From CAZKHG01 sp964552655 (GTDB taxonomy: Bacteria; Bacteroidota; Bacteroidia; Bacteroidales; Tenuifilaceae), in NCBI GenBank assembly GCA_964552655.1, contig CAZKHG010000012.1:1-64000 (forward strand): a stretch of DNA of 64,000 nucleotides, in the 5' to 3' direction. The notes under the pieces are model-generated. The model saw only the letters and a program-made list of their open reading frames with translations, made no database searches and had not been told where the DNA came from. A program made the translations under genes and the position numbers. Each line of letters begins with the position of its first letter. The first letter of the stretch is position 1. Of the stretch, positions 52,178 to 62,600 are shown in pieces.

Positions 52178-53908
52178 TTATTTTAATCCAAATCTGCTTC
52201 TTATCCAGTTCATTTTCTGTATATAGAAATCCTGTGGCAGACCATGGCCTGAGTTTGGATAAACGATATACTTTTTTTCAACCCGAACCTGATTGTAAGC
52301 AGCAAAATTTATATGTGGCGGGCAAACATCATCTACAAGACCTACACCCATTATCAACGGTGCTTTAATCCAAGGTGCAAGGTTTTTGATATCAAAGTAG
52401 CTTAAGGTGTAAAAAACTTGTTCCCACGTTTGTTTTTTCTCCACTTCAACATAGTTAACAAATTCATTTCCAGGCCAGGATGCAACCTTGAAATAGTGTT
52501 CAAAATCTGATAGGAAAGGCACTTGTGGTGCACAAACTTTTATTCTGGTGTTATTAAGTGCAGCAGTGGCAAAAGTTAATGCGCCACCCTGACTTGCTCC
52601 TTCAACGGCTACACGTGAAGTATCAACTTCCGGACGTGAAAATAGAAAATCTACACCCCGAACACAATCCATATAAGCACCACGATAAATATAAAGCTCT
52701 TTATCAGTTAAAAAATACTGTAAATAACCCGGAAAGCCTGGATTTACATCATCCTTGCTGTTGCCATGTCCACGGATATTAAGCCCAAAACCAATTATAT
52801 CATCGCCATAGTTCACATAATCCGGGATGATTGTACTGCTATATCCCTGAACCTGCATTATCGCCGGATATTTTCCGGGTGCAGCGGGTACAGAATACCA
52901 TCCTCGTATCAAAATATTCCCAAGCGAACGCATCTCAACAAGGTAGATATTGCGTTTTGGGGTGCATAAGGAATCAATTTTGATTATTTTAAACTGGGGA
53001 TCAACAGCGGCCAGCTCTTTTTTTGCCCTTTGCCAGAAGTTTGTAAAATCAGGTTGAGGATTTGGGGGAGAAACAATTTTCTCCGGCTCGTAACCAAATG
53101 AAAATGAAACGGTTTTAACAAAATTCTCCCCGTTGAAGGTTACAAATGCTTTGTAAAATCCGGGTTCTATTCCGGGTAAAACTAAGCTGGAGGGAACTGT
53201 TTTATTGCTTTTAATAGTGATCTCCTTCTCATTTGTAAGGATTTCTTTTTTAAAATCTGAAATCACTTTTACCTGCAATTTCCCTTTGAAGGGTTTGGTA
53301 AATGAATTCTTTATGTTCAGCTGAAGGTTGATATTGTTTGATCCCTTAAAAATCCTGTCGGCTTGTGCAAAAACGGGTTCTATGCTAACCTTATCCATCA
53401 GGCCTATTACTGCCAGCTGAATGGGGTCGCTGTATATTCCTCCATTACCCCCTGCATCGTAAACCCTTACTGCTACCGTGTTTGGTTGATCCCATTTAAC
53501 CAGTGATGTTGGTATTGAGTATTTGCGTGGTGTATCCCACATGCAGATATAATTTGGCGGTAGATCTCCTGTTTTACCAATAAACTCGCCATTAAAATAG
53601 GTGTAATCAGCATCATCAATTTTGCCAAGCTGAATTGAGAACCCGCCATACTCCAGTGCATCCTTTTTGTATTTAGAAGGAATGGTGAAGGTTGCCCTAT
53701 ACCATGCATACCCGTCATAAGCCGGATATCCTTGTTGCTCCCATACCATGCCTGGGTTAATTTCAACCCATTTTGAATCATCAAATGATGGGTTTTTCCA
53801 CTCCAGGTTATCACCTGTGCTAAATTTCCATTTTGTGGGTAAAAGGTTTTGAGAAAAACCAAGGGAACAGGTTATCACTAGGATAATTGTATAAACTATT
53901 CTTCTCAT
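52178..53908 (-). CDS. CE7 acetyl esterase with N-terminal GH2-like beta-sandwich
   Basis: A 576-residue secreted enzyme (signal 1-19). Residues 20-170 form a jelly-roll like the sugar-binding domain of GH2 enzymes (FDDSKWVEINPGMVWEQQGYPAYDGYAWYRATF). A beta-sandwich linker (about 180-275) follows. The C-terminal part (285-576) is an acetyl-xylan-esterase/cephalosporin-C deacetylase domain (AXE1): nucleophile Ser439 in GASQGG, Asp526/527 in GLVDDVCPP, and His555 in NSGHGLP. It removes O-acetyl groups from plant polysaccharides. The single-domain CE7 fold is about 320 residues, so this protein carries an extra carbohydrate-binding-like module. It lies between GH31 and GH3 genes. Confidence 0.88.
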   Translation of the reverse strand: MRRIVYTIILVITCSLGFSQNLLPTKWKFSTGDNLEWKNPSFDDSKWVEINPGMVWEQQGYPAYDGYAWYRATFTIPSKYKKDALEYGGFSIQLGKIDDADYTYFNGEFIGKTGDLPPNYICMWDTPRKYSIPTSLVKWDQPNTVAVRVYDAGGNGGIYSDPIQLAVIGLMDKVSIEPVFAQADRIFKGSNNINLQLNIKNSFTKPFKGKLQVKVISDFKKEILTNEKEITIKSNKTVPSSLVLPGIEPGFYKAFVTFNGENFVKTVSFSFGYEPEKIVSPPNPQPDFTNFWQRAKKELAAVDPQFKIIKIDSLCTPKRNIYLVEMRSLGNILIRGWYSVPAAPGKYPAIMQVQGYSSTIIPDYVNYGDDIIGFGLNIRGHGNSKDDVNPGFPGYLQYFLTDKELYIYRGAYMDCVRGVDFLFSRPEVDTSRVAVEGASQGGALTFATAALNNTRIKVCAPQVPFLSDFEHYFKVASWPGNEFVNYVEVEKKQTWEQVFYTLSYFDIKNLAPWIKAPLIMGVGLVDDVCPPHINFAAYNQVRVEKKYIVYPNSGHGLPQDFYIQKMNWIRSRFGLK

Positions 53909-53919
53909 AATAAATGTTT

Positions 53920-56811
53920 TTATTTTACTTCTTTCGAAAATTTTGATAGATCAGCTGACTGTTCTTTACCGTTGTATTTAATGATTAAATCAGGTGTTCT
54001 GTCTAACTTTAGCTTTCCTTGCTTAGTTTTATTTACTAAAATGATGTTGAATTGTCTGTTCTCAAGCATACCATTGAATTCCCCTTTACGTTCATTAATT
54101 ACCAGCGTTTTTTTGGCGTTGATAAAGTTAAGCTTTATTAATGAATATGCCCCTTTTGTGTAGTTGTTATTGGTGTTCTCATCCTCATATAGAGTGAAAC
54201 TTCCGTCTTTCCCGTCAAAAACAAAAAGTGTGATTGGATCAGCTGGTTTCTCAGTGGTAAATTGAATCTCTGGTCCAACTGGAAGAATTGTACCTTCCTT
54301 AATGAATAATGGAATTGAGTTGTATGGTGCCAAAGCATCAATTGTTTGTCCTCCCTCATAATATTTACCAGAGTTGAAATCATACCATCCTGTGCCAGAA
54401 GGCAGGTAAACTTTGCGCGATCGTGCCTTATATTCATAAACCGGGTTAACCAGAATAAACGGGCCAAGCATGAATTGATCATCAATATTTAAGACATTTT
54501 TATCCTCTGTAAAATCCATTGCCAATGGTCGCATAATTGTGTAATCGTTCAACCATGTCATTCCTGTTAATGAATAGATATAAGGCATCAGACGATAGCG
54601 AAGTTTGTCATAAGCAAGCATAGCCTGATAAGCTGGGTGATTTTCAGGTGCGATATTAAACATCTCCCTGAACGGATACTGCCCATGAACCCTAAAGATT
54701 GGAGCAAAAGTTCCAAACTGAAACCATCGAGTATTCAATTCTCTCCATTCGTCCAAATCTTTTGCAGATGGGTTATAGTACCTCGATTCAACTGCAAATC
54801 CACCAATATCCATTGTCCAGTAAGGAATGCCGGAGATACTAAAATTTAACCCACAGGGAATTTGTGCTTTCATGTCGTGCCAGCGTGCAGCAATATCACC
54901 GCTCCAGTTAGCAGCAGCATAGCGTTGCAGTCCGGCGAAGGCTGAACGGGTTAAAATAAAAACGCGTTGATTCGGACTAGTTGCCATTTGTCCCTCATAA
55001 ACCCCTTTGGCTTGTGCCAATGAGAATGCATTGAAGTATTGTGCAGCAGGACCTAAAACTGTAGGATTCATCAATGATTTGCGTTCGTCCATTGGAAGGT
55101 TTGAGCAAATATCAGGTTCTGTGGCATCCATCCACCAGGCGTCAACGCCTTTGCTAAAGAGCTTTGTATTTATCTGGTTCCAGAACTCTCTGCGGGCATC
55201 AGCGTTATACGCATCATAAAAGGTTGATACATAGCCCAGCCAATCCTTACGATTTTTTTCTATGTTGAATTTGTAAAGCCAGCCATTCCTGTCCATGGTT
55301 TCATAATTCTTTGTACCCATATAATATTTTGCCCACACAGAAATCATTAAACGGGCATTAAGTGAATCGTGCAAAATTTCCATCATTTTTTTAGGATTAC
55401 CAAACCTGGTGGAATCAAAATCGTGATCACCCCATTTGTCAATTGGCCAGTACTGCCAATCGAGAACAATATTGTCGATTGGAATTTTTCTTTTTCTAAA
55501 CTCAGCCACAACGCCAAGTATTTCCTCCTGGGTTTTATACCTCTCACGGCTTTGCCAGAAACCCATTGCCCATTTGGGCATCATGGGCGCTTTCCCGGTT
55601 AAGGTCCGATACCCGCTAATAACCTCATCCATGGTGTTGCCATAAATAAAATAGTAGTTTATTTGATGAGCCACTTCGGAGTAGAACGAGATATTATTCT
55701 GCTCATCATCTGGTAATGGATTCAGGTGTTTTAATGCGATAAAGGATTCACCACCATCTGGGATCCACTCAATTTTGATATCATACCTTTTACCGGCTTC
55801 CATTCTTAGATCGAAATGGTTTGATGAGGTATTCCAGCATTGACGCCATCTATCAAATAATAAATTATTATCGATCCACAATTTTGCATATCCGGCCGAT
55901 GTAAAGATAAATTTATGAAGACCAGCTACATCAGCTACTATTGATCCCTGCCAGGTAACAGCGCCATCGTTAAGGTTAAAACCTTCCGGAAATTTCTTCA
56001 GATCTGGGATAAATTGATAGCTGATCTCTTTCTCGTTCCTTGTAGTAAATACTTTTTTAGGATTTTTTTTATCAAAGTATATTGCAGTTAATCCAATTTC
56101 TTCCCCGTTTGTATTATAAACTTTCAAGTTTGATATATCCTCATATTCACGTGGATCCCCAAACTTTGTTCTGGAGTTGTTGTCCCATAAAATCCCGTAA
56201 TTTCTTGTGGATATCAGGAAAGGGACAACCGCTTGAGTGTTATACTGAAACAAATCGGCATCTTTGCCTCTCAGGTTCATATAGCTGGTTTGGTTTGCGC
56301 CCAGCCCGTAAAGAGCCTCATCGGGTTGCGATTCAAACTGCTGCCTTATTGCAAGAAAATTTCTGCCATCTAAAATTATGGGTTCAAAGGTCTTACCGCC
56401 CCCTTTTTTTTCCGAAATTATTTTATCCCCTTTCAGGTCAGTAAATACTATTCCTCCATTTTTTTTATTTACCAGCACTTTTAGCGATGCTGTTTCAAGA
56501 ATTATGCTATCATTTATCTGGGTTACTTTAAATTCTTTGGTTGGTTTAATGGTGCTCAAAACCATTAGACTGGTATCAGTAATGAAATTGTCTTCAGGAG
56601 TAGCCGAAATGTGTATTATCCTATCAGAAATAACCTGGAGTTTAATTGAATATTCTGATTTTTTATCAGGTTCTTTTATGTTGATAACTATTCCTCCATC
56701 AACCCTTTTATAGGAATTTTTATTACACGATACAAAGACCCCCAGGAGGATCAGTATCTCTATCAAATACAACGTGATAGAATGATAATGGAGAGGGTTT
56801 CTTTTTTTCAT
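53920..56811 (-). CDS. GH31 alpha-xylosidase-like enzyme with PA14 insert, lipoprotein
   Basis: A 963-residue GH31 enzyme with a lipoprotein signal ending in FVSC. An N-terminal beta-sandwich (about 30-230) is followed by a PA14 insert (about 282-400, GAVTWQGSIVADVAGLHKF, WIDNNLLFDRW). The catalytic barrel then has DWQYWPIDKWGDHDF, nucleophile Asp562 in WWMDATEPD, and acid/base Asp639 in NWSGDIAARW. The PA14 insert between sandwich and barrel is the arrangement of the Bacteroides xyloglucan alpha-xylosidase (BoGH31A type), so it probably removes xylose from the non-reducing end of xyloglucan oligosaccharides. The ATG at 56811 begins directly before the signal; a longer frame to 56931 runs into a terminator. 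Confidence 0.91.
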   Translation of the reverse strand: MKKRNPLHYHSITLYLIEILILLGVFVSCNKNSYKRVDGGIVINIKEPDKKSEYSIKLQVISDRIIHISATPEDNFITDTSLMVLSTIKPTKEFKVTQINDSIILETASLKVLVNKKNGGIVFTDLKGDKIISEKKGGGKTFEPIILDGRNFLAIRQQFESQPDEALYGLGANQTSYMNLRGKDADLFQYNTQAVVPFLISTRNYGILWDNNSRTKFGDPREYEDISNLKVYNTNGEEIGLTAIYFDKKNPKKVFTTRNEKEISYQFIPDLKKFPEGFNLNDGAVTWQGSIVADVAGLHKFIFTSAGYAKLWIDNNLLFDRWRQCWNTSSNHFDLRMEAGKRYDIKIEWIPDGGESFIALKHLNPLPDDEQNNISFYSEVAHQINYYFIYGNTMDEVISGYRTLTGKAPMMPKWAMGFWQSRERYKTQEEILGVVAEFRKRKIPIDNIVLDWQYWPIDKWGDHDFDSTRFGNPKKMMEILHDSLNARLMISVWAKYYMGTKNYETMDRNGWLYKFNIEKNRKDWLGYVSTFYDAYNADARREFWNQINTKLFSKGVDAWWMDATEPDICSNLPMDERKSLMNPTVLGPAAQYFNAFSLAQAKGVYEGQMATSPNQRVFILTRSAFAGLQRYAAANWSGDIAARWHDMKAQIPCGLNFSISGIPYWTMDIGGFAVESRYYNPSAKDLDEWRELNTRWFQFGTFAPIFRVHGQYPFREMFNIAPENHPAYQAMLAYDKLRYRLMPYIYSLTGMTWLNDYTIMRPLAMDFTEDKNVLNIDDQFMLGPFILVNPVYEYKARSRKVYLPSGTGWYDFNSGKYYEGGQTIDALAPYNSIPLFIKEGTILPVGPEIQFTTEKPADPITLFVFDGKDGSFTLYEDENTNNNYTKGAYSLIKLNFINAKKTLVINERKGEFNGMLENRQFNIILVNKTKQGKLKLDRTPDLIIKYNGKEQSADLSKFSKEVK

Positions 56812-56889
56812 TGCGGTTGAAATTTGATGGTGGTTAAATTTATAAAAGTTACAGAAAAAACGTACTGGAAAGAACAGGCTTAAAGATCT

Positions 56890-56940
56890 AAAAAATAAAG
56901 CCTGGTAAAACATTAATTTACAGATTAACATTTACCAGGC
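56890..56940 (-). terminator. Internal intrinsic terminator after the SusC-SusD-SGBP genes
   Basis: On the minus strand a 10-bp perfect stem (GCCTGGTAAA, 56940-56931, with 56909-56900), a 21-base loop and then a T-rich TTTATTTTTT tract. It sits 28 bases after the binding-protein stop codon and 79 bases before the GH31 start codon, splitting surface-protein genes from enzyme genes. Confidence 0.8.
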
Positions 56941-56967
56941 AATATTCCCTCCAAACCAACCTAAATC

Positions 56968-58017
56968 CTATTTAATGAAAACTATATTATCAAAATAAAA
57001 TGTTTTGTCGGAACCTTTAATTTGATATGTCACATTATTGATAGTGGTTAATCCGGCCCATTCTGGTGTTGTGGCCAGCTCATACTTGAAGTATGTCCAC
57101 TTACCAGCGGGTATTGTAAATGATTTCCAACCAGCCCAGTTTAAATTGACTTGAACATCATAGTCAACATCTGCACCTTTAGCCCAAAAAGCAAAGTACT
57201 TATAGCCAGCGATATTAATTGAGCCATTATTTCCAAGCTGCATACCGCCCCAGCCACCGGCGTCAAATACCGCTTTCATGGATGAAGTGCCAGTTATAAA
57301 ATCATCAGTTGAAGGGGTATAGGTACCACCCCACGACCAGCTTTCAAAACCATTTACCAACGCATCCTTGAAAACACAAAGAGCCTTATCAATATTGATG
57401 AATTTCTGAGTGGTAACTATAAAACCAGAAAGGTTAGTAATTTTCAGTGAACCATTATCTACATTTGAGGCTGGCATAGTAATTACCAAGCTTTTCTTTG
57501 TTTGTGAAACAATGGTGGCTGCATCTGTTGTCCCGTCAATAAGAACCTCCGATACATCATCCAGATTATTACCAGTTAAGGTTACCGTGGATCCAGCCTC
57601 AAAATCCGTAGGGAAAACCGCTGTAACCACAGGTAAAGCTATAACTTTAAAGGGCACAGTGAGCGTTTTTCCCTCGCTGTTGGTAAGGATAATATTTTGA
57701 TTTCCGCCAATTGCATCGGAGGGTACCCTGAATAGAATATGAGTGCTTGTATTCAACGTTGACATAAGAGATGCAGGAACGCTACTCTTTTCAAAAATGG
57801 CGCTCCTCATATCACCAAGTCCGGTTCCTGTAATGGTTACCAGTACTCCACCAGCTCCTTCTGCAGGTACAACGCTTTTAAGTACAGGTGTACCCGGTTT
57901 ATTCTCCGGACTGCCGTCAGTATCCTTTTCGCAGGAACTGGTAATAATGGTCAGTGCGAGTAGGATTGCTGGTAAAAATGAGATTCTGTTTGCAAAAATA
58001 TTTTTCATTTTCATCAT
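56968..58017 (-). CDS. Surface glycan-binding lipoprotein with IPT/TIG domains
   Basis: A 349-residue lipoprotein (ITSSC, Cys29) in the position of SusE or SGBP in polysaccharide loci. Two IPT/TIG immunoglobulin-like domains lie at about 43-125 (VPAEGAGGVLVTITGTGLGDM) and 126-210 (FPTDFEAGSTVTLTGNNLDDV). The C-terminal domain (about 215-349) contains an aromatic-rich jelly-roll-like segment (GFESWSWGGTY, FDAGGWGGMQL, FAFWAKGADVDYDVQVNLNWAGWKSF) ending FYFDNIVFIK, which may bind the polysaccharide. It would capture glycan at the cell surface with SusD. It follows susD at 6 bases. The exact Met of three near the start is uncertain. Confidence 0.87.
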   Translation of the reverse strand: MMKMKNIFANRISFLPAILLALTIITSSCEKDTDGSPENKPGTPVLKSVVPAEGAGGVLVTITGTGLGDMRSAIFEKSSVPASLMSTLNTSTHILFRVPSDAIGGNQNIILTNSEGKTLTVPFKVIALPVVTAVFPTDFEAGSTVTLTGNNLDDVSEVLIDGTTDAATIVSQTKKSLVITMPASNVDNGSLKITNLSGFIVTTQKFINIDKALCVFKDALVNGFESWSWGGTYTPSTDDFITGTSSMKAVFDAGGWGGMQLGNNGSINIAGYKYFAFWAKGADVDYDVQVNLNWAGWKSFTIPAGKWTYFKYELATTPEWAGLTTINNVTYQIKGSDKTFYFDNIVFIK

Positions 58018-58023
58018 CTTTTA

Positions 58024-59622
58024 TTATTTGGAGTTATAGTAGGGAATAGGATCCTTAGAAAGCTCAGGATCTTGTAGTATTTCCCCGGCGGGGATTGGAA
58101 GATACATATACTGTTCAGTAAATGTTACATGAGCTGCAGCATCGACTGAGCCGCGATTCTGAGCCTCAATAATCTGTTTTGCCTTTGTAAAGCCCTGTCT
58201 TTGAATGTCAAACCAGTAATCGCCTTCAAAGGCAAATTCAACCCGGCGCTCTTTCAGAATGTCATCCTTGGTAATGGTGAGTTTCTCAGATAAACCTGCG
58301 CGTCTGCGTATCTGGTTGTAGGCTTCAACTGCTGCCCCGTTGCTGGTAGAGGCATTTGTTCCAAGTACTGCTTCTGCGTATATCAGTAATACATCAGCAT
58401 AGCGCATGATCATAAAATTCTGACCTGTATTCATCCCAATAACTCCTTCTCCGCCATATTTATCTCCAGGGCCAACAACGTACTTGGCAATATTGGAACG
58501 TGTGGCGTTTTTCTGTCCTCCCTTGCCTACAGCCTGTATGGTATCATAAACATAACCATTGGCCATAAAGGTGTTATAATCTGCATCAGCTGTTTTTGGT
58601 TTCCAGGCAGGCATTGACCAACCTTGTTCCATAATGGTAGCAGCACGTCTGATATCGCCAGGTTCAAAAGCTGCTCTCAGGTCTAAAGAGGGTAGGAAAA
58701 GTTCCCACATACTGGAAACATCTGTGGAAAGGTTACTTGGACCTCTGTCGCACTGGAGCTGATTGCCTGAACCCCAGGGGTTTTGGGTCAATTGATGCTG
58801 AATGGCAAAAATTGATTCAATGTTGTTGTTCATCGAACTTGAGTTGAACATCTTGGCATAATTAGCACTGGATACGAGTTCGTACCTGCCGGAATTAATA
58901 ACCTCCAATGCTTTAGCTGCAGCATTCTCATAATCCCCTAAGTAAAGGTAGAGTTTAGCCAGCATAGCTTTGGCGGCATATTTAGTTACACGGCCAGGAA
59001 CATCGGTTTCAGGTAACCCTGCCTCTGCAAGTTGTAATTCTTCTTTGGCAAACCTGAAAACATCCTGTTTGAGGTATCGTGGGATATTGTAATTCCCTTC
59101 AATGGCAACTTTCCCCGGATCCTCAATGATTGGAGCCGCACCCCAAACTCTGGCAATATAAAAATATACTGTTCCCCGCATGAAATGGCACTCTGCTATT
59201 GCCGGATCAAGGAAAGCCGGATTACCACCAAGGGTTTTCTTCAGTTCAAAAGCTTTAAGCAAAGAACCAGACCATCCAGCCACTTTGTAGAACGATTTCC
59301 AGCTATCACTTACGAGAGTAGTTGTTGAGGATTGTGAGAAGTTCACAAATGCCGCATAGTCACCGTTAGAAGGGTAAGAGAATGAATTACCGGCCATAAC
59401 ATCGCCTATATCATCCATCGCACGGCTAAGGAATCCATGCCAGGGGAGTCCGCTGTATAATGTACTTGTTCCGGCTCTTACCTCATCAGCTGTGTTATAA
59501 TAGTTATCAACAGTTGTACCATCCAGGCTCGATCGCTCCGTGAAATCTTTCTGACACGATGCCAATACAAATAGTACAATTGAAACTAAATATATTGTTT
59601 TGCTGTTTATTCTATTTTTCAT
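58024..59622 (-). CDS. SusD/RagB-family nutrient-binding lipoprotein
   Basis: A 532-residue outer-membrane lipoprotein (LASC near residue 23) that binds oligosaccharide and acts as lid of the SusC transporter. It shows the helical TPR-like fold with RagB/SusD signatures: DNYYNTADEVRAGTSTLYSGLPW, AECHFMRGTVYFYIARVWGAAPIIE, AAKAMLAKLYLYLGDYENAAAKALEVI, MNTGQNFMIMRYADVLLIYAEAVLG and ERRVEFAFEGDYWFDIQRQG. ATG 59622 puts the signal at the N-terminus; an in-frame start eight codons earlier is less likely. It follows susC at 36 bases. Confidence 0.95.
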   Translation of the reverse strand: MKNRINSKTIYLVSIVLFVLASCQKDFTERSSLDGTTVDNYYNTADEVRAGTSTLYSGLPWHGFLSRAMDDIGDVMAGNSFSYPSNGDYAAFVNFSQSSTTTLVSDSWKSFYKVAGWSGSLLKAFELKKTLGGNPAFLDPAIAECHFMRGTVYFYIARVWGAAPIIEDPGKVAIEGNYNIPRYLKQDVFRFAKEELQLAEAGLPETDVPGRVTKYAAKAMLAKLYLYLGDYENAAAKALEVINSGRYELVSSANYAKMFNSSSMNNNIESIFAIQHQLTQNPWGSGNQLQCDRGPSNLSTDVSSMWELFLPSLDLRAAFEPGDIRRAATIMEQGWSMPAWKPKTADADYNTFMANGYVYDTIQAVGKGGQKNATRSNIAKYVVGPGDKYGGEGVIGMNTGQNFMIMRYADVLLIYAEAVLGTNASTSNGAAVEAYNQIRRRAGLSEKLTITKDDILKERRVEFAFEGDYWFDIQRQGFTKAKQIIEAQNRGSVDAAAHVTFTEQYMYLPIPAGEILQDPELSKDPIPYYNSK

Positions 59623-59658
59623 TTTTTTTGATTTTATGGTTAACACTCCTTATTAATA

Positions 59659-62600
59659 TTAGAACTCACAACTTAACCCGAATGTAAATGTTCTTGGATT
59701 CGGATAGTGCCCTAAATCCACATTCATAAGAGTGATTCCATTGTTATAAGCGCCAATTTCAGGATCATAACCGGAGTATTTTGAGAAAGTATATACATTC
59801 TGCATCGACATGTACACCCTTAACCCTGATAGTTTTGCCTTGTTGATAATATTGGTGGGCAACCTGTACCCAATGGTTATGTTCTGGATGCGGAGATATG
59901 ATCCATTCTCAACGTACCTGGTAGAAACATAGCTGTTGTTTGAGTTAGTGGTTGTGAACCGGGGTAGTTTACCATCGGTATTTGTTCCTTCAACATACAT
60001 ATCTGATACTGTTGATAGCTGGTTGTAGTAAGCATTATCCATTTTTTCCAGCTGCCAACGCATAAAGTTGTATATCTCAGCACCATAGCTTCCCTGTAAG
60101 AAAATTGAGGCATCAAAGTTTTTGTAGGTAAAACTATTGGTCAGACCAAATGTGAAATCGGGAATCGGGCTACCAATGTAAGTCATATCTGCCTCATCTA
60201 TCTTACCATCAGGTTGGCCGGTTAGGTTCCCATTTGCATCCTTTCCGTTGATGTCTTTGAAGCGAACATCCCCAAACCAGGTATGGGTTTGGTCAACTGA
60301 GTAACCAAACTGAGGAAGGGCATTGTCCAGATCTTCCTGGGTGCGATATAGCCCATCGTAAATCAACCCGTAAAATGATCCAACCGAATGGCCCGGTGCG
60401 GTATGGGTTATGGTATATCCATCGTAGTAGACCTTTCCATCAATGGTTGATTTTTCGTTTAACAATTTATCGAGAACATTTTTATAGCGGGAGAAAACTA
60501 AGGATGTGTTCCAGGAAAAATCGTTATTTACAAAGTTGTGGCTGGTGATGCTTAGGTCAACCCCGGTGTTGGTCATTTGACCCACATTCCCGATTGGTGC
60601 TTTCAGATCGTCCCAGTTGGAACCAATGCCAAGGAACGTTGGACCGGTTGTGAACAGAAGCATGTCAGTTGTGGTTTTCTTGTAAAGGTCAACAGTGAGT
60701 TCGACCCTGTTTTTCAGGAGACCAAAATCAAACCCTACGTTTGATGTTATTACCTTTTCCCAGCTTAAGTTAGGATTGGCAATACCATTGATAAAATTGG
60801 TTGTTGCGCCACCAATTGTGCCAAACCCAACTGCGCCAGGCCAAAACATAACTCCAGATGTATAGGGTGGGTTTTGAGCTCCGCTTGGGAGGTTCTGATT
60901 GCCAACTGCACCATAACCAAGTCTGACTTTCATGTAAGGTAATATCTCTTTTAATGGCTCCATAAATTGTTCTTTGGTTACTGTCCATCCCAACGAGGCT
61001 CCTGTAAAGTAACCCCACTTGTTGTTAGGGCCAAAATTTGAAGAAGCATCTGCCCTGTAGCTTACTAACAACGAGTAACGCTCATCGTACATGTAGTTAG
61101 CACGGACAAAATATGATTCCATTGCCCAGTTTCCTTTACCTCCACCTAGTTCCCAGGTGGTTTGGGTTGTGCTACCTACATTCAGGTCCAGAATATTATT
61201 CTGTAGATCAAGCTTTTTCCCGGTTAACTGTTCCCAGTAAGAGAATTGAGCTTCATGTCCGGCAGTAGCTCCAATGAAATGTTTTCCAAAGGTTTTATTG
61301 TAGTTTAGGTAATTTCTTAATGCCCAATAGTAGGAGTTTTGACGATTGTCGTACAGCTGGCTTTGCAATATTCTGGTACCGATATTAGATGCATATTGAT
61401 ATGCAGTGTTATTCTGACCACCAACAGTATAGCTTACCTCATTCTTAAAAGAGAAATCTTTCAGGAATTTAATATCAGCATACAGGTTACCAAATATTTG
61501 GTTTTGTACAACTTTGTTGCCCCTGTTTTTACTTTGAGCTACTGGGTTATCGGTGTAGTATTGAACTCCCCCGATTATTTGTCCGCCACCCCATGTTCCA
61601 TCAATGTTTTTAACTGGAGTGAGTGGACTCTGAATACATGCCAGCCAGATTGTTCCCGAGGGGGCATTATCAGCCAGGGCAACGTTTTGGATGCTTCGGG
61701 TGATGTTGGAACTCATGCCTATCTGCATCCAGCTTTTTATCTGATGATCGAGGTTAAAACGGGTTGAATACCGTTTAAAGTCTGAACCTTCCAATGTTCC
61801 GGTTTGATCCAGGTATCCGGCTGAGATATAATAGGATGATTTTTCCCTGTTGGCTGAAAAGCTAATAGAATGATTTGCAGTTGCCCCATTTTTGAATATT
61901 GCCTCCTGCCAGTCTGTTCCTTCCCCCAGTATGGTTGGATCCTGGAATTCAGCTGAAGGGGTGAGGCCTAGCATTGGGAGAACCGTGTTCTGGTATTTGG
62001 CAAAATCCCGCAAGTTCATAAGATTCAGCCTGCTGGCTTGTTGAGCTAAACCAAAATAGCTGTCGTAGGTTATTTTCCCTTCGGCAGCTTTTCCTTTTTT
62101 GGTTGTAATCATGATAACCCCGTTGGCTGCCTGTGACCCATAAATTGCCTGAGCGGAGGCATCCTTCAGAATGTCAATTGACTCAATGTCATTGGGGTTG
62201 ATGGTTGCCAGGAAACTATTTCCGGTTTGACCGTTACCACCACCCATCCCGGCATAACCAGTGCTTGAAATTGTATTTGATCGGAATGGCACTCCGTCTA
62301 TAACTACCAGCGGGTCGTTACTATTGATAGAGGTTAACCCTCTAACCCTTAAGGCAACACCACCACCAGGTTGTCCGCTGTTATTTGTAATGGTTACCCC
62401 GGCCAGCTTACCCTGCATAGCTTGATCTATACCGGTAACCTTCAGGTTCTTAAGTTCTTTTTCGTTTACAGATGAGATTGCTGTTGTAACCTGACTTTTT
62501 CGTACAGTTCCATATCCAATTACCACTACTTCGTCCAACACCGTAGTGCTTGTAGTTAAAATAATTTTTAGAGGTTCAGTGGATACCGGAACATCCTGTG

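Noticed and set aside
56812..56931. Longer GH31 reading with 40 extra residues
   Set aside because: It would place the lipoprotein signal internally and extend into the terminator hairpin; ATG 56811 is better.
61339..61767. 142-codon plus-strand frame inside susC
   Set aside because: Antisense shadow of a well-supported SusC gene; no start context or domain.
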